NCBI GenBank assembly: GCA_947311845.1
Contig: CAMZMU010000063.1
Location: 54,426,337-54,490,336, forward strand
DNA length: 64,000 nucleotides
Source: Poa pratensis
Taxonomy: Eukaryota; Streptophyta; Magnoliopsida; Poales; Poaceae
Reading direction: 5' to 3'
The stretch's first letter is position 1, and every line of letters begins with the position of its first letter. Of this stretch, positions 56,611 to 64,000 are shown one piece after another. The notes beneath the pieces were generated by a model that made no database searches, was not told where the DNA came from, and saw only the letters and a program-made list of their open reading frames with translations. The translations under genes and the position numbers were made by a program.

Positions 56611-56965
56611 CGATATCACTCTCTTTTCTCATTCGGTATTCGGATATCCTCGTGACTGATTTCATGTTGTTTCTAGTCTGACGATTGGGCGATATCATAA
56701 TACTGAGATGGCTCAGAGTGTATCTCTCCATCGTCAGGAGGAGCAAGATCACATTCTCGAATAATCCAAGTTCCTTGCACGCTGTAGGATATACCTAAAA
56801 ACCACTGTTATGATCACCCAGTTACAGAATGACGTTAGATGGCAATCAAATCACACCTTTCAAGTATGTGGTCACTAGACATTCTCACGGTCTAGGTACT
56901 TATGCAAAATGACAACTTTATAATAACCTTGCTATCAATAACGATGAGTAATATCTCATAGCAAG

Positions 56966-58060
56966 ATCATAAAATTGGGTCGGTGTATTGATGAAGCGTA
57001 GGTATAGATAGGAAATCGTGTTCTCCACAGGGATTAAACGCAAATAGGCACAAACTAACACAACTGAATCGAAACAAGCTTTTGATTTGTAGAATTCATT
57101 AGGAACAGCGAAACAAAACAGTGAAACAATTCTTATCCAGGTTCAGGGTTTCATTCATGCATAAGTACAAACACCTTACAAGCAGAATCGAAATCACTCT
57201 AGTTTATGATATGGATCCACTGATTAACAACGCGAAGAAGGATATGAAACTAAGAACAGGGAGAGAGTTCAAAGACAGGGACGAACAACTTTAAAACCTC
57301 TGACGAACTTCCACTCCTGTTCCCAGGATCAGCAGAATTGAAGGAGAAAGGGGAGAAGATCTCCCGCAGCTAGTCCCATCGCAACTCCTCCTTCTGGGGT
57401 TCTTCCTTCTTCTCCATGTTTCTTGCGTATGTGTTTCTCTCTGTCTCCGATCCGATGCTGATCTCACCTGCTCTCCGCCTTTTTAGCGTTGCTGTCAGCT
57501 TGGCGTGGCACTTTCTTTCCTTTAATTCTTCATCGCTCAGCACAAGTTGGTCCAGCTGAAGGTTTTTTCCTTGCACTTTAGTCCTTGGGTTCTTATATTT
57601 CCAAATGACGCGCTCCAATTCATATAAAATGATGCTTTTCAGGGCCTTTTCGCCCAAACCTACAAAATATAATGAACTCCTAGTAAAACTCCTCTTTTGA
57701 TCATAATAATGCACAAATCAATTGTTCTAGGTCAAAATATCAATAGAGACTTGGTGAATAAGGCTTAAAAGAGGGATGAAACAGGGTATACAAATGATGT
57801 TCATCATGTAGTACCATTGTTCTGCCAACAATGTACTCTCACAGTCAATGTTGGGGATATCGCTTATTGGTAACTTATCGGTCGACCCAAGATAAAGGAT
57901 AAATCGGTCGATTTATCGGCATATCGGCCGATTTATCGCCATATCAGCCAATTTAGCGGCCGATTTATCTTATCGGTCAGACACCGAGAAGAGATAAATC
58001 GGCCGATTTATCGGAATATCGGAAGATATCTTGAACAGTGCTCACAGTCGTTGACTTATC
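56966..58060. repeat. Unidentified insertion within the Copia LTR
   Basis: Includes a 115-codon minus-strand frame at 57714-57370 without recognisable domain and an LTR-like stretch with GATGTTCATCATGTAGTA near 57800. Ends in a cluster of TATCGGCCGATTTATCGG motifs (57853-58035). Confidence 0.35.
57853..58035. repeat. Cluster of palindromic TATCGG/CCGATA motifs
   Basis: At least ten ATCGG or CCGAT hexamer-type units in 180 bp, several as the palindromic string ATCGGCCGAT, in alternating orientation. No coding frame; can fold into several overlapping hairpins. Confidence 0.6.
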
Positions 58061-58276
58061 TTAGCCATGATCAGGAAGACATGATCATCACACAATATGC
58101 AAGCTAATCTTAGATGTTATATTAGTAACACTTGTTTGTTTATTTCTCTACACGTCCGTATGAATTTTCCTTTGAATCTCAAGTGTCATAGCAGTTATAA
58201 CATAAAGATATAAACATTAATAATGAACCTGAAATAAATAGTAAGGAATTATTATTTTCTATAGGTCATTCTCCAA

Positions 58277-58660
58277 CAAGGCCCCCAACTACTGATGTGA
58301 CCAAGCTCAACATGGACAGAGAGTTGGCTAAGACACATAACCGAGGAGCAGCATGTTGGCACAACCAAGGTGTTTTCTTGCGCACCTCCTCACATTTGAT
58401 GGATTAACAAACCCGGAAGTGCTTGAAGCATTTGCATTCACGAAAGTCGGAAGCTCTTGGTTCTTCCCGATTGTCTAATGATTAAGAAGATTAAAGATCA
58501 GTTCGAGGGCAACATTGGAGGATTTTGAAGGAGATTAAAACAAGAAAAAAACAATTTCAATAAGTAGAGTATATCTATGAGAACGAACGGCGAGAAGCAA
58601 ATAGGAAGGCACATTATGTGGCTCGAACAGCAACTTCATTATCGGATGTGTATCCGAGTG
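58277..58660 (+). pseudogene. LINE RNase H (RVT_3) fragment
   Basis: Frames with PTTDVTKLNMDRELAK at the start and ANRKAHYVARTATS at the end bracket the RVT_3-type RNase H that closes L1-clade LINE ORF2 in plants. Several stops between. Related to 53206-53340. Confidence 0.55.
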
Positions 58661-59850
58661 ATCTGAAAATCTATCTAAACATTTTGCATTTATTCATTTA
58701 TTAATAAAGCTTCTGTCATTCCGTTTTAAGTCACTATTAAAATACATACAATTGCTAAACCATATTATGTTATTGATTCTACAAAGATCGTGTTTGTCGA
58801 AGCTAAACATAACGAAGCACTAGAACATGTGCAGAGTATTAGCATTTTTTGAATTCTATATCAGGCACATTGCACACTTGATCGCCGCGGAAGCGCACGG
58901 ACATACAATGGGCCATCCATTTTGAGCGTGAGCATGGGCCTGTACCCCACGGTGGAATCACGCTCCCACATCTCAAACCTGAACAGGTAGAGGAGAACGG
59001 CCGCAAATATCTTCATTTGCCTGTACGCGAAATCCTTTCCCAAGCAGATTCGAGGACCCGCCTGTATTGAACAACAGATCAAACAAGTAGTCACGTGATA
59101 TGGTTTATTAGGAGAACATTCAAAGCCACCACAATTGGGGGTAGAGTTTCAAAAAACAATCAAGATGCGAATGTTTCGCGAGAACACACCACACTTTCAA
59201 AAAAAATCACACCTTGGTGGTTTTTTAAAACCCTATCCCCAATTGTGGCGGTTTTTTACATTTTTCTCAATTATTAGTGAAACAATGAACTACTAGAGAA
59301 TTAGAATATGGATCCCACCTGAAAAGCTGTGAACTTGAATGGACTCTCCTGGACGTACACGCCGTCGTCGTCGAGCCACCTCTCCGGCCTGAATTCCGCG
59401 GCGTCATCGCCCACAGGAACTTCATCCTGCCCATCGCGTATGGCTGGTAGCACACCATGTCACCTTTCTTCACGTCGTACCGTCCGGCAGCGTGTCATCC
59501 GAGAAGCAGTACTTGACATCCCGCAACGATAACCAAAAAAAAGGCTACTAAATCCTGACGTGCGCTGCACAAGTTCCAATGGACATGCTCCGAAGAGATT
59601 CAGAGGGTACCGCAGGCACCGCAGGGTAGAGCCGGAGGGTCTCTGTCAGCGCGGCGTGGAGGTACTGCATGCTGTTGATGGCGTCCTCGGCCAGGCACGC
59701 CGTGAACTCCTGGACGCCCACATCCCGGTCGCCGGTGGTGGCGTCGCGCACTTCTCTGGCGATCTTGTCCTGGATGTGCTGGTTGTTGCACAGCACGTAG
59801 AGGAACCACGACAGAGTCCCCGCCGACGTGTCCCGGCCGGCGATCACGAA

Positions 59851-61368
59851 GGCGTGTTTGGTAGACTGCAGCCAAATCTCGTTGCTTTGGGGGCAGGCTC
59901 CAGGGGACAGTGCTGAGTGAATACACACTTTGAGCCGTGTTGTGTAGTTTGTTTGATTGCCCGCATCGCATCGGCTGGGCAACTAACTCCTCTTTGTTTG
60001 GTTGGATGTAAAAATTTGCTTAGCCTCACCTACTTTCATATGGGTGAAATTACCACCCGGCATCCTTGGACAGTTCACCCATGACGGCATGACGGCATGG
60101 CGGCGGCGGAGCTGGACGGTGACAACATGGCATGGCACCAGCGGAGCTGCACGGCGACGACATAGCTCGACGACGACGACAACAATCCACTGGTCCATCA
60201 AAGCAACTACGATCATGGAAGTACTAGCAATACAAGTACCTCAATGAAGCAATAACAAAAATAGAAGCAATACAAGCAGATCGAGCTATGAGCAAAATAG
60301 CTACTTTGCATCGATGGATCAATCCCTACAAGCAGTACAAGCAGATCGAGGGATTAGCAAAATACCTACTTTGCATCGATGGATCAATCCTTACGAGCAG
60401 TACAAGCACCTCAATATTTGAAGGCTTGAAGCTGTGTGCTTGCTCTCGATCCCCTTTTGGGTGCTGGAAGTCAACGCCACACATGGCAGCGCGGGCGCGG
60501 CCAGGAGACGGTGGCCAGGGAGACCGCACGCGCCCGGGGCGGCGGAGGAAGGCACGAGCGCGGACGCAGTAGGTGACCAAATGGTCCTCCGGCGACACGC
60601 TCCCGTGGCGGCGAACGGCGGAGCAAGGCGACGATGGTATCCCCTCGGGCGGGGCGCACCGGCTGGGGGAGCAACAGGTCGTCGGCGCGGCTCCGGCTGC
60701 ACCCGGCCGTTCCGGACGCGTCGCTCGTCGAGCGCGCGCAAGACGACCGGCACCGCGACACCCACATCTCCGCCAGGCTCGCGGTGACGTACTTCGTGCG
60801 GCTCCGCGTGGGCACCCCGCGCAGCCCTTCGTGCGGCCCGGCAGCGACCTCACCTAGGTCAAGTGCAGCGGTGCATCGCCCTCCGGTGCCAACGCCGGCG
60901 CCTCCAACATGGAGCGCCTCGCCGCGCACTTCACCGACGCGCTCCAGGCGGGCCGGGGCCAGCGAGCACGGGCCGGCGAGCGTGGGACGGGGCGTGGCCG
61001 GGGCCAGCGAGCGCGGGGCGTGGCCGGGGCCGACGAGCACGGGGCGGGCGAGCTTCCGGCGAGCAAGGGGCCGGCGAGCTTCCGGCGGCATGGGCACAGC
61101 AACGGCCTCGGGTGAGTGAGGGAAGCTAGGCATCAAAGGAGAGTGAGGGGAAGCGGAGCTCACGAACGAGGTTGCATCCAGAGCGCTCACTTTTGCAGCT
61201 GGCCGGCATGGCCCTGGGGAAACGGCCGATTCGGCCATAGCTATCGGCCTGGCCAAGGTGGTTTAAGAAGCGCGCTATGCAAAATCTAGGCTGCAGGCAA
61301 GCAAACAGATGGGTGGTTCTGCAGCCAGCGGGCCTGGCCCGGCTGGCTGCAGGCTACCAAACGCGCCC
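59851..61368. mobile_element. TIR element inserted in the CYP704 I-helix exon
   Basis: Begins GGCGTGTTTGGTAGACTGCA and ends with the reverse complement of GGGCGCGTTTGGTAGCCTGC, inverted repeats of about 23 bp. GAA lies on both sides (59848-59850, 61369-61371), and removing the element with one GAA joins ILNF to VIAGRDT exactly as in intact P450s. 1518 bp, no transposase, GC-rich cargo from 60430 to 61130. The 3-bp duplication and end sequence match the element at 45400, so both belong to one end type. Confidence 0.85.
60688..60890 (+). pseudogene. Captured fragment of a pepsin-like (A1, nepenthesin-type) aspartic protease gene
   Basis: Plus frame near 60700-60820 reads DTHISARLAVTYFVRLRVGTP, the conserved approach to the first active site of plant A1 proteases; the next frame reads FVRPGSDLT, a TAG where Trp is expected, and VKC, corresponding to the GSDLTWVKC motif. 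The catalytic DTG itself is lost. Only about 65 residues are present, with no rest of the enzyme, so this is a captured piece, not a gene. Confidence 0.6.
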
Positions 61369-62361
61369 GAAGTTCAGTATGATGTCCCGAAGGTACTTGT
61401 TGTCGAAGCAGCGGGGTCTTTCTCCCCTCCATCAGGAATCTAGACAGTATGTCCACTTTCTTGGCATGCAAAATTAGGAAATGTTACGATTGACGTCGGT
61501 CAGGTTTGGTACTACAGCCGTGCTGGTATGCTCCTGATTCCAGGAAGCAGGAATGTTGCAACAGGGGAAGCTTACGAATTCGTTTTGATCTCTGCCCATC
61601 TGCTCGATCTTCTTGTCGATAACGGCGTACACGAAGTCATTGATGGTCTGGACCGACCGCTTCATGGCCGCCTCCGACGAGACGTTGAGGAGTCTCTTGG
61701 CCTTCCATAGCAGGTCGAAGAACCGGTACAGCACCTGCTCGCTGGCGTCGTCGAACGCCCTGGCGAACGCCGAACCCTCCTTGCTGGACCCGGACAGCCC
61801 GCCCAGGTTGACCCGAACCCAATCTTGAAGATCGAGTCCAGCGTCGACCGCATGAACAGATCCTGCATGTCCACAGCCTTCTCCGCGGCTGCGACGGACA
61901 CGATGCCCGCGAGCTCGGCCGCCGTGTCGCGGAACACGCCGGTGCTGTACTCGCGGAGCGCCCGGGTGGTGAACTCGAAGCTCGCGACCTTCCGCTGGTG
62001 CCGCCACTTGCGCCGTCCACGTTGAAGATCCCGTCCCCCAGGAGGTCCTCCATCACGTCGTGGGTCATCGTCCGAGTCCGTAGTTGATGAAGTTGGTGCG
62101 GAGGATGTACTCGACGTTGGCCGGGTCGACGGTGAGTACATAGTTGCAGGTCGGGGTGAGCATGCGGAAGGTGCGGTACCTGTGGGAGAGCTCCGTGTGG
62201 TACTCGGCCAGACGGCCGAAGTTGAGCAGCTGGTGGAGCACGGTGCCGGCCACGGGCGGGTAGTTGCGTTTCTTGCCGAGCAGGGCGCGGCGCGCGAGGA
62301 ACATGGCCAGGAGGAGGAGGGCCACCGCAAGCAGCGCGGGCTGGCTCAGCGGTGAATCCAT

Positions 62362-63016
62362 GGCCGTGTCTCCTTGAAGGCGTGAACAGAAGTGGTGTCT
62401 CTTAGCGAGGAGGCCGGGTGCTTGCGTGCGGAGTTGTGGATCGAGTGAAGACTCGGATGTGAATCAGTGATAGTGGACGAGGAAAGCACCTAGGACGCAT
62501 GCTACTGACCATAGGGCTCTCAGCGCTCCACCTCACTCTTAGCCTCAGCGGCAGCTACTGACTATACATGCAGCTGTGTTTCAAACGCATTTTCTTATAC
62601 CGCACTAGTTTGATCAAATTATTCGAATTCAATAATTTTGGTTGTTTTCTCCGACATAATTTTCGAATTTAATTTTTTTCAGAAATTTCGTTGATTTGTT
62701 CGCCAATGAAAGTTTTACCCAAACGATATTTTTTCCCTCAACCATTTCAAGCGGCAAATCCTACTTGCTGCCTAACGCGAGCGCGATTCGCTCCTACTGG
62801 CCGGCCCATCAGTTTTCTCCCTCGGTTTTAGTAGTTTTTAGAAACTCTTGAACTTTTTTTTTTGGATTTTACCCGGTTTTATATCGATTGTTCTATTGCC
62901 TTTTTCTTTTCATTTCTCTCTTTTTTCTTATTTCCTTTTTCTAGTTTCTATTTTTTACTTGTTCAAATACAAAAAAAATCGTATGTGAAAATCATTCCAA
63001 TAAGATAATTTTTTTA
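62362..63016. other. Upstream region of the CYP704 gene
   Basis: No clear TATA box on the minus strand. 62580-63016 is AT-rich with T runs. No other gene seen. Confidence 0.4.
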
Positions 63017-63097
63017 CTCTCTCCGTTTCAAATTAAATGTCGTTGTTTAGTACAAATATATACTAAAGCAATGACACTTAATTTGGAACGGAGGGAG
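63017..63097. mobile_element. Stowaway MITE
   Basis: 81 bp between TA dinucleotides (63015-63016, 63098-63099). Ends CTCTCTCCGTTTCAAATTAA and TTAATTTGGAACGGAGGGAG are inverted repeats of the classical Stowaway type. Confidence 0.85.
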
Positions 63098-63875
63098 TAT
63101 TATTTCTTTTACATAAGTGGATATTTTATTTTATTTTTAAAATAAATTTGTTTTTTTCTTCTTTTTGCACAAATGTGGACACATTATTTTACTATAAAAA
63201 CAAAAAGAGAGAAAAACATAAACATGATTTTAAATGTAAACAGTACCTCTCTTGGGGCCACATTTAGAGCGGGCCATTAAAGAGACGCTGCAGGCGGCAA
63301 ATAGAAGCTCCATTTCAAGTGTGGGCCTCGAATAAGTCCACCTAGCTGGAACGGGCTAATTGTTTGTGGATTGAATTGAATGGATTGTGGGCCTTTTGGG
63401 TATTGCTGGTGGTTCGAGCTGCCTGGCAAACTTCTCACCGAAGAAAAAAAAAAGCGTTTCCTGTTTTAGTTTAGATGCATCCGTTATGAAAATGTGTGGT
63501 AGTGTAAAAAAAGACAATTTTTTGTGGGTTGTGTAAATAAAATAAAAATGTCAAGTACAAAGTCATTTTGTAGCAGTGAGATTTGTCTTTCTTACACATC
63601 CCACAAAAAAATCATTTTGTTGTGAAACTTTGTGTTCGAACATAAAATGTTCGGATATACACCCGAATTATTTATTTAGAATTTTTAATATTTTGAAAAT
63701 ACGCTTTTAGATAGTGGGATCATATGCTTCTACTACCCAAAATTAATTTCCGACCTACACATAACTTATTTTTATACACAACATTTTATTCACCCGAGGA
63801 CGGTGGCGTCTTTGGTCATGAAATTGAAGTACCGATTTTGAATCGAAGGGTCGAGGTGTTGGATGCCTAGAGTAA
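63098..63875. other. AT-rich intergenic stretch
   Basis: No gene or named repeat found. ACAAAGTCATTTTGT and TTGTCTTTCTTACACATCCCA lie in weak inverted arrangement near 63540-63620. Confidence 0.4.
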
Positions 63876-64000
63876 GAGCATCTCCACCGGCGCTCCCAAT
63901 AGCGCTCCCAATAGGGCTATTGGGCGCGCGGCAACAAAACATCCCCACCGGGCCTGCCAATAACGCCAAAATTGCCGGACGGGCCCAATAGAGCGTCCGG
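63876..64000. repeat. Left end of a TIR repeat running off the window
   Basis: Starts TAAGAGCATCTCCACCGG, the same terminal motif (inverted) as GGTTGGAGATGCTCTAA at 25822-25838, followed by CGCTCCCAATAG repeats. The other end is outside the window. Confidence 0.4.

Larger units (their letters stand above)
56650..58276 (-). repeat. Copia LTR (Angela-like), split by an insertion
   Basis: 56650-56965 parallels the first Copia LTR (TGATCACCCAGTTACAG, CTCACGGTCTAGG, TTATAATAACCTTG) and 58060-58276 parallels its end (CTCTACACGTCCG, TTTCCTTTGAATCTCA, final CTCCAACA). Between them about 1.1 kb does not belong to the LTR. No internal region adjoins. Confidence 0.6.
58861..62361 (-). pseudogene. CYP704-like cytochrome P450 gene, interrupted by a TIR element
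   Basis: Likely ER-bound mono-oxygenase; CYP704 enzymes hydroxylate fatty acids. Exon 1 62361-61576: MDSPLSQP start, anchor, RNYPPVAGTVLHQLLNFGRL, TLDSIFK, FFDLLWKAKRLLNVSSEAAMK, VYAVIDKKIEQM, donor GTAAGC. Exon 2 from about 61460: VDILSRFLMEGRK to ILNF, cut at 61371. It resumes at 59850: FVIAGRDTSAGTLSWFLYVL (I helix), LTETLRLYPAVP (K helix; ExxR). Exon to 59319: KKGDMVCYQPYAMGRMKFLW, FKFTAFQ. Last exon 59061-58861: AGPRICLGKDFAYRQMK (haem Cys), ending SSVQCA. Six single-base losses in G/C runs (about 62075, 62010, 61811, 61413, 59481, 59408). The acceptor before DVKYCFSDD near 59523 reads GCGG where GCAG is expected. Confidence 0.85.

Noticed and set aside
57370..57714. 115-codon minus-strand ORF
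   Set aside because: No domain, no promoter or splice context, and it sits in an insertion within a Copia LTR.

Overview
The window is nuclear DNA from a large, repeat-rich grass genome, most likely Triticeae (wheat, barley or Aegilops). The signs are a CACTA element whose ends start CACTAGTAGAAA, an Athila-like Gypsy LTR starting TGATACGTCT, Angela/BARE-like Copia LTRs, an Au-like SINE, Stowaway and Tourist-type MITEs, and introns and codon use typical of grass genes. Roughly four fifths is transposable element. Only two non-transposon gene families are recognisable: a GT47 (MUR3/KATAMARI1-like) glycosyltransferase near 43-44.7 kb and a CYP704-like cytochrome P450 present as one broken gene (58.9-62.4 kb) plus one 5' fragment (55.3-56.0 kb).

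Layout. 1-6779: minus-strand Athila-like element with two LTRs, PBS, PPT and only a gag remnant. 6780-9309: three LTR pieces, one of them from a Tat-like family in plus orientation. 9310-11223: Copia LTR, minus strand. 11289-25721: a 14.4-kb CACTA transposon with matching 19-bp ends and a GGA target duplication. It carries a TnpD-type transposase gene lacking its catalytic core and a TNPA-like gene ending in a Ulp1 protease domain. An intron of the latter holds a truncated Tat-like Gypsy element (19451-24558). 26404-41088: a 14.7-kb Tat-lineage Gypsy element with both LTRs, gag-pro-RT/RH-aRH-INT on the plus strand and a multi-exon antisense gene (Transposase_28 type) with its own TATA box before the 3' LTR. 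41903-42213: Tourist-like MITE. 43041-44731: the GT47 gene. 45400-47545: small TIR elements. 47600-48877 and 53206-53340: LINE pieces, one split by a 4.3-kb Mutator-like element (48878-53196) with long TIRs, a 9-bp target duplication and two unrecognised acidic-protein genes. 54.57-54.71 kb: SINE. 55.3-62.4 kb: the CYP704 copies, between which lie Copia LTR and LINE pieces. A 1.5-kb TIR element carrying an aspartic-protease gene fragment sits inside a CYP704 exon. 62.4-64 kb: AT-rich flank with a Stowaway MITE.

The nesting can be read from target-site duplications: Tat-like element in CACTA in an older repeat; MULE in a LINE coding region; TIR element in the P450 exon. Many reading frames are broken by single missing bases, mostly in G/C runs, and the left LTR of the Tat element is the shorter copy at every small indel. 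Some of the apparent pseudogenisation may therefore be sequence error rather than biology, although other coding stretches in the window (the TnpD remnant, the short CYP704 copy) show no indel at all.
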